Assembly (NCBI GenBank): GCA_019637175.1
Contig: JAHBWD010000006.1
Location: 149,464-213,463, forward strand
Length of the DNA: 64,000 bases
Direction: 5' to 3'
Source: Labilithrix sp.
GTDB lineage: Bacteria; Myxococcota_A; Polyangia; Polyangiales; Polyangiaceae
Of the stretch, positions 25,339 to 33,180 are shown one piece after another. The notes below the pieces were generated by a model. The model was not told where the DNA came from, did no database searches, and saw nothing but the letters and a program-made list of their open reading frames with translations. Made by a program: the position numbers and the translations under genes. Numbering within the stretch: position 1 is the first letter of the stretch; every line of letters starts with the position of its first letter.

Positions 25339-26036
25339 ACGCGCGCGCCGTCGCGCTCCTCCTCCTGATCGCCGCAGGCAGCGCGGCGTGCGGACCGCGG
25401 CACGTGCAGCCGTTCACGCCGCGGCAGCGCGTCTACCACGCCGGCCGCTACGCGCAGCACTCGCAGGCCGCGCGCCCTTCCTCCGGCTCGCTGTTCAGCG
25501 AGGCGCACGGCGGCTATCTCCTCGACACGCGCGCGGGCCGGGTCGGCGATCTCGTCGTCATCCGCATCGACGAGAGCGCGAATGCCTCGGGCGGCGCGAG
25601 CACGAACCTCAAGCGCGACGGCGAGGGCAGCACCGGCGCCGCCGCGATGGTCGGCCTCCTGCCGGCGCTCAAGCGCGCCTACCCGAACATGGACACCGAG
25701 AAGCTCGTCGAGTTCGCGACGAAGAACGGCTTCTCGGGCAACGGCGACACGACGCGCAAGGGCCAGCTCAGCGGTCACATCTCCGTGCGCATCGCGAACG
25801 AGATGCCGAACGGCGACCTGTTCCTCGAGGGAACCAAGGTCGTCCTCATCAACAACGAGGAGTACCACCTCTACGTCTCCGGCCTCGTGCGACCGACGGA
25901 CATCAACCCCGACAACAGCGTCGCCTCGACGCGCATCGCCGACGCGCAGATCGAGTTCACGGGGCGCGGCGACATCGCCGACCAGCAGCGCAAGGGCTGG
26001 TTCGTGCGCTTCCTCGACTCGATCAACCCCTTCTGA
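25335..26036 (+). CDS. flgH: Flagellar L-ring lipoprotein FlgH
   Basis: Outer-membrane L-ring lipoprotein of 233 residues. The signal with lipobox is LLLLIAAGSAAC. Family motifs: SLFSE, DLVVIRIDESANASGGASTNLKRD, then GNGDTTRKGQLSGHISVRIANEMPNGDLFLEGTKVVLINNEEYHLYVSGLVRPTDI and IADAQIEFTGRGDI. The GTG start overlapping flgA was chosen because it gives the complete lipoprotein signal. Confidence 0.94.
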   Translation: MNARAVALLLLIAAGSAACGPRHVQPFTPRQRVYHAGRYAQHSQAARPSSGSLFSEAHGGYLLDTRAGRVGDLVVIRIDESANASGGASTNLKRDGEGSTGAAAMVGLLPALKRAYPNMDTEKLVEFATKNGFSGNGDTTRKGQLSGHISVRIANEMPNGDLFLEGTKVVLINNEEYHLYVSGLVRPTDINPDNSVASTRIADAQIEFTGRGDIADQQRKGWFVRFLDSINPF

Positions 26037-26043
26037 GCCCACC

Positions 26044-27168
26044 ATGAAGCGATCCCAACGTCGTCTCGCATCGGTCTTCACGGGGCTCGTCGTCGCGCTG
26101 GCGGCGCTCCTCTCGCCGGCCGCCGCGCGCGCCGAGCGCCTCCGCGATCTCGCGGACGTCGCGGGGGCGCGCGAGAACCAGCTCGTCGGCTACGGCCTCG
26201 TGACCGGGCTCTCGGGCACGGGCGACGACGCGAGCGTGCCTTTCACCGCGCAATCCGTGCTGGCGATGCTGCGACGCCTCGGGCTCCAGGTCGATCCCGT
26301 GCAGCTCCGGCTCCGCAACGTCGCCGCGGTCGTGGTGACCGCGACGCTCCCGCCCTTCTCGAAGCCGGGCACGAAGATCGACGTGACGGTCGCGTCGATC
26401 GGCAACGCGCGCTCGCTCAGCGGCGGCGTCCTCGTGCAGACGTTGCTCAAAGGCGCCGACCAGAAGACCTACGCCGTCGGGCAAGGGAGCCTCACCGTCG
26501 GCGGCTTCGAGTCGAAGGGAAGCACCGGCAGCTCGGCGAAGCAGGGATCGACGACGAGCGCGCGCATCCCCGAGGGCGCGCTCGTCGAGCGCGAAGTCGT
26601 GGCGCAGGTGGTCGAAGGCGGCGCGCTGCGCTTCGAGCTGCGCACGCCGGGCTTCGGCCTCTCCGCCCGCGTCACCGCGGCGATCAACCAGAAGTTCCCC
26701 GACGCCGCGACCGCGACGGACGGCGGCGCCGTCCGCGTCGCCGTCCCCGCAGGCTACGAGAAGCGCGTCGTCGAGCTCATCGCCGAGCTCGAGGAGCTCG
26801 AGGTCTCTCCGGTGCGGCGCGCGCGCGTCGTCATCAACGAGCGCACGGGCACGATCGTCGCCGGCGGCGACGTGCGGCTCGCGCCCTCCGCCGTCGTCCA
26901 CGGCGCGCTCACGATCGTCGTCAAGGAGACGCCGCAAGCTTCGCAGCCGAACGCGGCGTTCGGCGCCGGGAGCACCGTCGTCGTGCCGAAGTCCGACGTG
27001 ATGGTCCACGAGCCGCAGAACCCCGTCGCTTACCTGAACCGCTCGCCGTCGCTCGCCGACGTCGCTTCGGCGCTGAGCGCCCTCGGCCTCTCGACCCGCG
27101 AGCTCACGAGCGTGCTCCAAGCCATGCGCGCGGCCGGCGCGCTCGAAGCGGAGCTCGTCGTCCAGTGA
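26044..27168 (+). CDS. flgI: Flagellar P-ring protein FlgI
   Basis: Periplasmic P-ring subunit of 374 residues with a signal peptide ending ARAERLRDLADVAGARENQLVGYGLVTGLSGTGDD. Further motifs: RNVAAVVVTATLPPFSKPGTKIDVTVASIGNARSLSGG, VRRARVVINERTGTIVAGGDVRLAP, and a C-terminal LADVASALSALGLSTRELTSVLQAMRAAGAL. It starts 7 bases after flgH and overlaps flgJ. Confidence 0.95.
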   Translation: MKRSQRRLASVFTGLVVALAALLSPAAARAERLRDLADVAGARENQLVGYGLVTGLSGTGDDASVPFTAQSVLAMLRRLGLQVDPVQLRLRNVAAVVVTATLPPFSKPGTKIDVTVASIGNARSLSGGVLVQTLLKGADQKTYAVGQGSLTVGGFESKGSTGSSAKQGSTTSARIPEGALVEREVVAQVVEGGALRFELRTPGFGLSARVTAAINQKFPDAATATDGGAVRVAVPAGYEKRVVELIAELEELEVSPVRRARVVINERTGTIVAGGDVRLAPSAVVHGALTIVVKETPQASQPNAAFGAGSTVVVPKSDVMVHEPQNPVAYLNRSPSLADVASALSALGLSTRELTSVLQAMRAAGALEAELVVQ

Positions 27169-27506
27169 GCGGCGCGCGCGTAGGTGACCCGCTCTCGCCG
27201 GCGGCGCCGCCGTCGACCAACGGCGCCGGCGACGCCGCGCGGTCGCGCGCGCTCGAGAGCGCCGCTCGCGAGTTCGAGGCGATCTTCGTGCGATCGCTGC
27301 TCGAGCAGAGCCCCATCGCCGGCAAGGGCGACGCCTACGGCGGCATGGCCGTCGACGCCATGGCCACGAGCGTCACGGCCGGCCGGGGGCTCGGCCTCGG
27401 CGAGCTGATCCGCCGAACGATCGAGGGGGCGGAGCGCCGGGCCGACGCCGGCCACGCCTCGAAAATCGACGCGAAGATCGATCCGGGCCTTAAGGAAGGC
27501 GGCTGA
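27165..27506 (+). CDS. flgJ: FlgJ rod-binding domain protein (no muramidase domain)
   Basis: Rod cap/scaffold of 113 residues containing only the rod-binding half of FlgJ: SAAREFEAIFVRSLLEQSPIAGKGDAYGGMAVDAMATSVTAGRGLGLGELI. The hydrolase half is encoded separately at 953-1648, at the end of the opposite arm. GTG start overlaps the flgI stop (GTGA). Confidence 0.88.
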   Translation: MSGARVGDPLSPAAPPSTNGAGDAARSRALESAAREFEAIFVRSLLEQSPIAGKGDAYGGMAVDAMATSVTAGRGLGLGELIRRTIEGAERRADAGHASKIDAKIDPGLKEGG

Positions 27507-27516
27507 CCGCCGTTCG
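27490..27516 (+). promoter_or_regulatory. Sigma-28-type promoter upstream of flgM
   Basis: TTAAGGAA (27490-27497), 11-base spacer, GCCGTTCG (27509-27516). The same T-x-AAG and GCCGTTC elements with identical spacing occur upstream of flagellin. It overlaps the end of flgJ and leaves a short leader with GGGAG before the flgM ATG. This fits the FliA-dependent flgM promoter known in enterobacteria. Confidence 0.5.
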
Positions 27517-27536
27517 AAAGGAAACGGGAGACCGAG

Positions 27537-27818
27537 ATGCGCATTCACGACGCCTACACGAAGCTCGACCGCGCAGCGATCGCCGCGCGCGCGGGGAACG
27601 CGAAGGCCGCAGACAAGGGCGTCACCGACGCGGGCGGCGCCGGATCCGCCGAAGGCGCGACGCGCGTGAACGTGTCGGCGCGCGCGCGCGATCTCTCGGC
27701 GGAGGCTTCGTCGCGGAGCGCCAAGGTCGAGGCGCTGCAAGCGCGGATGAAGCGCGGCGACCTCCGCGTCGACGCTGACGCCATCGCCGCGCGCCTCCTG
27801 GAGGGAGCGGGCACGTGA
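27537..27818 (+). CDS. flgM: Anti-sigma-28 factor FlgM
   Basis: Anti-FliA protein of 93 residues, exported once the hook is finished. The N-terminal half is unstructured-looking. The C-terminal half has the FlgM pattern: VNVSARARDLSAEASSRSAKVEALQARMKRGDLRVDADAIAARLL. fliA is encoded in the opposite arm at 2384-3088. An internal sigma-28-like promoter precedes it. Confidence 0.9.
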   Translation: MRIHDAYTKLDRAAIAARAGNAKAADKGVTDAGGAGSAEGATRVNVSARARDLSAEASSRSAKVEALQARMKRGDLRVDADAIAARLLEGAGT

Positions 27819-28126
27819 GCACCGCGCGCGAGATCGTCGACGCCCTGTTCGAGACGCTCGCCGAAGAGCGCGCGGCCGTCCGCGCCCTCGACGTGAAGGG
27901 CGTCGCGCGCGCCACGGCGCGCAAGGAGGCGCTCGCCGAGGCGCTCTCGGGCGTCGACGCCGCTTCGCTGTCCGCGCTGGCCGGAGACATCGCCGCGCTT
28001 CGCGCCGAGCTTCGTCGGAACGCCGTGCTCGTCGCGCACGCGCGCGCTTGCGTCGCCGAGGCGCTCGACATGGTGGCGCCCCGTGAGGGCAACGTGCGGA
28101 GGGGCTCGCTCCGGGCGCAGGTGTGA
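27815..28126 (+). CDS. flgN: FlgN-like chaperone for FlgK/FlgL
   Basis: Helical cytosolic protein of 103 residues (REIVDALFETLAEERAAVRALDVKGVARATARKEAL), matching the size and helical make-up of FlgN export chaperones. It sits between flgM and flgK, its usual place next to its clients. GTG start overlaps the flgM stop (GTGA). Confidence 0.82.
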   Translation: MSTAREIVDALFETLAEERAAVRALDVKGVARATARKEALAEALSGVDAASLSALAGDIAALRAELRRNAVLVAHARACVAEALDMVAPREGNVRRGSLRAQV

Positions 28127-28129
28127 ACG

Positions 28130-29491
28130 ATGTCGCTCTTCAACGTCCTCTCGATCGCCCGCGACGGCGTCCTCACGCACACCGGCGCGCTCAACGTCAC
28201 GGGCCAGAACGTCGCGGGCGCGAGCACGCCCGGCTACGTTCGCCGGACGGCGGTGATCGAGAGCGTCGCCGGCGGAGGCGTGATGCTCGCGGGCTCGCGG
28301 CGCGCCTTCGATCGCTTCACGTACGCGCAGCTCGTGGATCAAGAAGGGCGCCTCTCGGCCGACCGAACGCGCGCCGGCGCCGCCAGCCGGATCGAGGCGT
28401 TGGTGAGCCCTCAGACGAGCCACCTCGGCGAGCGCGTCGAAGCCCTCTTCGACGCGGTGCACGAGCTCGCGCTCCACCCCTCGGACCTCGCGGTGCGCAG
28501 CGCCGTCCTCGCCCGCGCCGAGTGGGTCGCCGCGGGCGTGTCCGAGACCGCCGACGGGCTCGAGCGGCTGCGGGCGGATCTCTACACCACGGCCGTCGAC
28601 ACCGCGGGCGAGATCAACTCCCGGCTCTCGCGGATCGCGGAGACCGATCAGACGATCATCGCGGCGCGCGGTCGCGGCGAAGACGTCTCCGATCTGCTCG
28701 ATCGGCGCGACCAGCTCGTGCGCGAGATCGGCGAGCGCGTCGACGTCCGCGTGATCGACAACGCGCGTGGCGGAGTCACGCTCTTCGGCGCGGGCACCGT
28801 GCTCTACGACGGCGACCGCGCCGCGACGCTCGACGTCTCCCTCGACGCGGCCGGCGCGCTGCGCGTTCAATCCACGCGCGGCGGCCTCTCCGTCGATGTC
28901 ACGCGCGGGATCCAGGGCGGCACGCTGGCCGGTCTCCGCGACGCGCGCGACGCCGACATCCCCGGCGTGCTCTCCTCGCTCGACGCCTTCGCGCGCGATT
29001 TCTCGGTCGCGATCAATTCGATCCACGAGGCGGGGTTCGGGCTCGACGGCGCCGGCGGCCGCGCGCTCTTCACCGTTCCTCCCGCGGGCGCCGGCGCGGC
29101 GCACGCGATGCGCGTCGATCCGTCGATGGTCGGCCGACCCGAGCGCGTCGCCGCCGCGGGCTCGCCCGACGACGTCCCCGGAGGCAATGACGTCGCCGTG
29201 AGCCTCACGGGCCTCTCGCACGCGTCGCTGCCGGGCGGCGGCACCGTGTCCGAGCGCTACGCCGCGCTCGCCGGGAGGGTCGGCATGATGCGCGCCGAAG
29301 CCGAAGGCCAAGCGCGCCTCCGCGAAGACACGGTCGCCACCGCCGCCGCGCTCCGCGAGAGCGCGAGCGGCGTCTCCACGGACGAAGAGATGATCTCGCT
29401 GCAACAGCTCCAACGCGGCTTCGAAGCGTGCGCCCGCGTGCTCCGCGTCGTCGACGAGCTGTTCGACACCCTCATGTCGAGCGTTCGATGA
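28130..29491 (+). CDS. flgK: Hook-filament junction protein FlgK
   Basis: First hook-associated protein, 453 residues. The N-terminal rod-like motif is FNVLSIARDGVLTHTGALNVTGQNVAGASTPGYVRR. FlgK features follow (DLLDRRDQLVREIGERVDVRVI; FARDFSVAINSIHEAGFGLDG). The C-terminus is VSTDEEMISLQQLQRGFEACARVLRVVDELFDTL. It starts 3 bases after flgN and its stop overlaps flgL by four. Confidence 0.94.
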   Translation: MSLFNVLSIARDGVLTHTGALNVTGQNVAGASTPGYVRRTAVIESVAGGGVMLAGSRRAFDRFTYAQLVDQEGRLSADRTRAGAASRIEALVSPQTSHLGERVEALFDAVHELALHPSDLAVRSAVLARAEWVAAGVSETADGLERLRADLYTTAVDTAGEINSRLSRIAETDQTIIAARGRGEDVSDLLDRRDQLVREIGERVDVRVIDNARGGVTLFGAGTVLYDGDRAATLDVSLDAAGALRVQSTRGGLSVDVTRGIQGGTLAGLRDARDADIPGVLSSLDAFARDFSVAINSIHEAGFGLDGAGGRALFTVPPAGAGAAHAMRVDPSMVGRPERVAAAGSPDDVPGGNDVAVSLTGLSHASLPGGGTVSERYAALAGRVGMMRAEAEGQARLREDTVATAAALRESASGVSTDEEMISLQQLQRGFEACARVLRVVDELFDTLMSSVR

Positions 29492-30369
29492 GGGTGACCG
29501 ACAACGCGCGCCTGCTCTCGCTCATGCGCCAGAACGCGGCGAACGCCGAGCGACTAAGCAACGCGTCTCGGCGCGCGGCCGCGGGCGCGAAGGTGATCGC
29601 CCCCTCCGACGATCCGGTGGCCTACGCGACGTACGTCCGGCGCGGCGCCTCGCTCGCGAGCATGAGCGCGCGGGTGCGCACCGCGCGCGCGGGCGCCGAC
29701 GAGCTCGGCGTCGCCGAGCGCGCGCTCGACTCGGCCACCGAGCTGCTCTCCGAAGCGAAGGCGCTCGCGCTGCAGGGCTCGAGCGAGTCGCTCAACGCGA
29801 GCGATCGCGAGGTGCTCGCCCAGCGCGTGAGCGGCCTGCGCTCGTCGCTCCTCGAGCTGGCCAACGCGCGAGGCGTCGGCGGCTACGTCTTCGCGGGCAC
29901 GCGCACCGGCGCGCCGCCGTTCGACGCGGCGGGGGCTTTCACCGGCAACGACAACGCCGTCCGGATCCCGGTGAGCGAAGGCGTCTCGACGCGCATGAAC
30001 GCGAGCGGCGCGAAGGCGTTCACCGCGGCGGGAGGCGTCGACGTCTTCGCCGCGCTCGACGCGCTCGCCGGCGCCTTGTCGAGCAACGATCTCGCGGGCA
30101 TACGCGCGGGCATCGGCGCCGTCCAGGCGAGCCACGAGCAGGTCGTCGCCGTCCAGGTCGACGCCGGCCTCGGCATCGAGCGCCTTCGCAGCGTCGCCGA
30201 CGTCATCGACGAGGCGGCGGTCAGCGTCGCCTTGAGCCGCTCGCGCGACGTCGGCGCGGACGAGCTCGCGCAGCTCGCGACCGAGCTCTCGGCGGCGAGC
30301 ACGTCGTACACGCAGAGCCTCGAGGTCACCCGGCGACTGCTCTCGCTCCCCTCGCTCGCGCGCCTCTGA
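29488..30369 (+). CDS. flgL: Hook-filament junction protein FlgL
   Basis: Flagellin-like junction protein of 293 residues. N-terminus RVTDNARLLSLMRQNAANAERLSNASRRAAAGAKVIAPSDDPVAYA; middle LRSSLLELANARGVGGYVFAGTRT, a typical FlgL segment; C-terminus ELAQLATELSAASTSYTQSLEVTRRLL. It is the last gene of the right arm; no FliD or second flagellin follows. Confidence 0.92.
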   Translation: MRVTDNARLLSLMRQNAANAERLSNASRRAAAGAKVIAPSDDPVAYATYVRRGASLASMSARVRTARAGADELGVAERALDSATELLSEAKALALQGSSESLNASDREVLAQRVSGLRSSLLELANARGVGGYVFAGTRTGAPPFDAAGAFTGNDNAVRIPVSEGVSTRMNASGAKAFTAAGGVDVFAALDALAGALSSNDLAGIRAGIGAVQASHEQVVAVQVDAGLGIERLRSVADVIDEAAVSVALSRSRDVGADELAQLATELSAASTSYTQSLEVTRRLLSLPSLARL

Positions 30370-30413
30370 GAACGAGCGAACGCGCGCCCACGATAGCGTA
30401 GGATGAGCCAACG

Positions 30414-31052
30414 ATGAGATCGTGCGCTGTCCTCGCGTTGCTCCTCGCGGCCTGCACGAAAGCGCAGCCGCTCCCGAGCTCCCTGCCGGCCGCGCCGGCG
30501 GCGGCTTCGGTGGCCTCCGTGAACCCTGGCCTGGAAGCGCCCCTCGAGAAGGGTTTGCGCGTCGAGCTCCGCGACGACGGGACCGTCGACGTCGACGGCG
30601 TCAACGCCTCGGGCGACGGCGTCAAGAAGGCGTTCGCGAAACAGCCCGGCGATCGCGCGCTCATCCACGCCTCCGCGAACGTCGAATGGGGCCGCGTCGT
30701 CTTCGTCCTCGATCAGATGAAGCGAGCGGGCGACCGCGAGTTCGTCTTCGTCGTCGACGGCGATCCGGCGCTGCGCACGAAGGGCATCACGTTTCCGAAG
30801 GCGGCGGACGTCGACAGCGAGCTGGGGCCCAGAGTCCTGGTGACGCTCTCGCCGGATGGCTCCACGCACGTCAACCGGACTGCCCTCACCGGCTCGCTCC
30901 GCGCGCACGTCAAGGAGGCCTCCTCGCACGGCGAGAGCCCCGTGTTGGTGGTCGTGAGCGCCGACACGAGGACGGCCTTCGCGCGCATCGTCGAGACCGT
31001 GCGTGACGCCCAGCTCGAAGGTGCGCGGATCGCGCTCGCCGTCTCGCCCTGA
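30414..31052 (+). CDS. Lipoprotein with two tandem ExbD/TolR-like periplasmic domains
   Basis: A 212-residue protein with lipoprotein signal MRSCAVLALLLAAC. Residues about 48-115 (LRVELRDDGTVDVDGVNAS; RALIHASANVEWGRVVFVLDQMKRAG) and about 138-210 (PRVLVTLSPDGSTHVNRTAL; VLVVVSADTRTAFARIVETVRDAQLEGARIALAV) each follow the ExbD/TolR periplasmic pattern. It lacks the usual N-terminal membrane helix with its proton-carrying Asp, so it cannot be a conventional ExbD. It lies 44 bases after flgL and may or may not be co-transcribed. Function unknown. Confidence 0.6.
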   Translation: MRSCAVLALLLAACTKAQPLPSSLPAAPAAASVASVNPGLEAPLEKGLRVELRDDGTVDVDGVNASGDGVKKAFAKQPGDRALIHASANVEWGRVVFVLDQMKRAGDREFVFVVDGDPALRTKGITFPKAADVDSELGPRVLVTLSPDGSTHVNRTALTGSLRAHVKEASSHGESPVLVVVSADTRTAFARIVETVRDAQLEGARIALAVSP

Positions 31053-31100
31053 CCCGCGGACGCGCTCGTGATGAGGGTGCGGTTCGAACGCTGAAGAGCT

Positions 31101-31838
31101 TCAACCTCCGGGCAGCGCGTCGCTCACGGCGTGGACCGCGGCGGAGAGCTCGCTGGTCGCGCGCGTGGCGGTCTCGATCGCGCCAGGGATGCACGCGTCG
31201 CCGCCTGCGAGCGCGCCGACGTTCCCCGCCATCGCGCCGCTCAGGGAGGCGGCGCCCTCGAGCTCGACGCGCAAGGCGTAGAAGACGCCGCCGTTCCTCT
31301 CGAAGCTCGCCCCGAGCACCTTGGCTTCTTCCGGCGCCTCGTCGGCCACGCTCACGGCGATCGCCGGGGCGGCGCACCGGGTGAGGCTCGCCGCCGGGGC
31401 GCACCACGGCGGCTCGACGCGAGCGCACTCCGGCACGCTCGCCGAGATCGTGAACGTGCCGGCGGGCCACGCGTGGTAGCGGAGGCCCACGACGCGGCAC
31501 GCAGCCTTCGCGCGCGCCACGAGATCGGGGCTCGACCGATCCGGGGCCTCGTCGATGTCGATCAGGATCTGCTCGCACGCGTCGACGACGCCGCGCAGAA
31601 CGTCGCGGGCTTGGCCCGCGAACGTGTACGTCGTCTGGAGCGCCGCGACGTAGTCGGCGTGCTCGTCGTCGGGGACCTCGAAGCGACGATCGCAGACGTT
31701 CTCGCCCGGCGCTCGCGGGCAGGAGAGGCTTTGCGACGTGACGCCGTCTCGCGGCATGACGATGACGTCGTCGCCGCTCGAGCAGCCGGCGAGCGGGAGC
31801 GCGAAGAGCGCACATGCGCCGAGAATCTTGAAGCTCAT
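31101..31838 (-). CDS. Lipoprotein, function unknown, last gene of the ECF operon
   Basis: A 245-residue protein with signal and lipobox ALFALPLAGCSSGDD. The mature part has scattered Cys pairs (SLSCPRAPGENVCDRRFEV; VPECARVEPPWCAP) that could form disulfides, and no recognised domain. It overlaps the anti-sigma-like gene by four bases (ATGA), so it belongs to the sigma-factor operon and may be part of the envelope signal or its output. Confidence 0.7.
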   Translation of the reverse strand: MSFKILGACALFALPLAGCSSGDDVIVMPRDGVTSQSLSCPRAPGENVCDRRFEVPDDEHADYVAALQTTYTFAGQARDVLRGVVDACEQILIDIDEAPDRSSPDLVARAKAACRVVGLRYHAWPAGTFTISASVPECARVEPPWCAPAASLTRCAAPAIAVSVADEAPEEAKVLGASFERNGGVFYALRVELEGAASLSGAMAGNVGALAGGDACIPGAIETATRATSELSAAVHAVSDALPGG

Positions 31839-32587
31839 CGATCCGTGTCCGGAAGGAGCGCGCGGACGCGCGCGAGATAAGGGCTCGAGGGATGACGCGC
31901 GACGAACTGCGCGGCGAGCGCCGCGACGCGCGTCTGATCGCCGCGCGCGCGGGCGACGTCGATGCCGAGGAGGTCAGCCTCTTCGGAGAGCGCGCCTCGA
32001 GGGAAGCGCGTCGCGTGATCGCGCAGGTGGCGATCGGCGCACGCGAGGTCGGAGGCGCGGAGGCACGCGCGCGCAGACTCGAGCAGCGAGGTCTCGGCGA
32101 CGAGCGGATCGTCTTCCGCGGGGGCGGGCGCCGCGGAGGCGAGCGCCGGCGCAGAGGCGAGCGCCGGCGCGGAGGCAGGCGCGGGCGCGATCGCGGAAGG
32201 AAGGTCGGCGACGGAGACCGTCGGCGTCGACGGGATCGCCGGAGCGGGAAGGGAAGGAGCCTCCGCGAGCGCGGACGGTGGAGGCGCAGGCGAGCTCGAA
32301 GACGACGAGCGCGTGGCGACGAGCGCCGCGGACGTGACCGCGCCGGCCCCGAGCGCGGCGAGCAGGATGATCTTGGTGACGCTCAACGCCTTGATCGACG
32401 TGGCGGCCGTCGACGCGGCGGTCGTCGACGCGGCCGCGCTCGTCGTGGTGGTGGCCGCGGCGGTCGCCGCGGCGGTGAGGCCCGCGGCGCGGAGCATCGC
32501 GTGCTTGGCCGCGCGGCGTCGCCCGGGATCGGGGGCGTCGGCCTTCGCGCTCTCGAGGAGCGCACGTTCGAACTTCGGCAGGCTCAT
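31835..32587 (-). CDS. Anti-sigma-factor-like membrane protein
   Basis: A 250-residue protein. The N-terminus (about 1-35, charged, with FERALLESAKADAPDPGRRRAAKHAML) is followed by an Ala/Thr-rich stretch. One membrane helix lies at about 66-90 (TKIILLAALGAGAVTSAALVA), then a Pro/Ala/Ser linker, then a C-terminal helical domain (SARACLRASDLACADRHLRDHATRFPRGALSEEADLLGI) resembling a tetratricopeptide repeat. Such genes are commonly paired with ECF sigma factors in Myxococcota. The overlap with the sigma gene and the topology support an anti-sigma role, but no zinc anti-sigma motif is visible. Confidence 0.65.
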   Translation of the reverse strand: MSLPKFERALLESAKADAPDPGRRRAAKHAMLRAAGLTAAATAAATTTTSAAASTTAASTAATSIKALSVTKIILLAALGAGAVTSAALVATRSSSSSSPAPPPSALAEAPSLPAPAIPSTPTVSVADLPSAIAPAPASAPALASAPALASAAPAPAEDDPLVAETSLLESARACLRASDLACADRHLRDHATRFPRGALSEEADLLGIDVARARGDQTRVAALAAQFVARHPSSPYLARVRALLPDTDR

Positions 32588-33180
32588 CGTGAACCTCCTC
32601 GGCGGTCGAGGCGCGCGCGAACGCGCCGCGCCGCTTCGCTGAACGACTCGCGCGCGCGGCGAAGGCGCGACGCGGCGGTCCCGACGGGGATCGAGAGGAG
32701 CTCGGCGACGTCGGGCACCGTGAGCTCCTCGAGCTCGACGAGGACGAGGACCTCGCGCAGCTCGTCGGGCATCTCTCCGAGGACGGCGTCGAGCGCCTCG
32801 CGCGCTTCGTCCGCCAGCAGCGAGTCTTCGGGCCCGGGCGCCTCGTCGGCGAGCCCTGCGAGCATCTCCTCTCCGGCGATCTCGCGACGCGCCGGATCGC
32901 GCCGCCGCACCTCCGACGCGACGCGCACGGCGACGCCGTAGAGGAAGCGTCCCTCGAGACCGTCGACGATCGTGTCAATCTTTCTGGCCGCGACGACGAA
33001 GACACGCTGAGCGCCGTCGTCGGCCTGGGCCTCGGAGAGGCCGAGCCTTCGGAGCGTCCGCCAGATCGCGTCGTAGTGCGCCTCGAAGATCTCCTCGAGC
33101 CTCGCCTCGGTGCTCGCGTCGGCGGGCGGCCGTTCGCTCATGGATCCCTTCGCGCTCCCGATCTCGACGGCCGCGTTCAT
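32584..33180 (-). CDS. ECF-type RNA polymerase sigma factor
   Basis: Extracytoplasmic-function sigma factor of 198 residues. Region 2: LEEIFEAHYDAIWRTLRRLGLSEAQADDGAQRVFVVAARK, then FLYGVAVRVASEVRRRD. Region 4: MPDELREVLVLVELEELTVPDVAELLSIPVGTAASRLRRARESF. Region 3 is lacking, as expected for this class. The ATG at 33180 overlaps the preceding gene's stop by four bases, and its stop overlaps the anti-sigma-like gene. Confidence 0.92.
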   Translation of the reverse strand: MNAAVEIGSAKGSMSERPPADASTEARLEEIFEAHYDAIWRTLRRLGLSEAQADDGAQRVFVVAARKIDTIVDGLEGRFLYGVAVRVASEVRRRDPARREIAGEEMLAGLADEAPGPEDSLLADEAREALDAVLGEMPDELREVLVLVELEELTVPDVAELLSIPVGTAASRLRRARESFSEAARRVRARLDRRGGSR

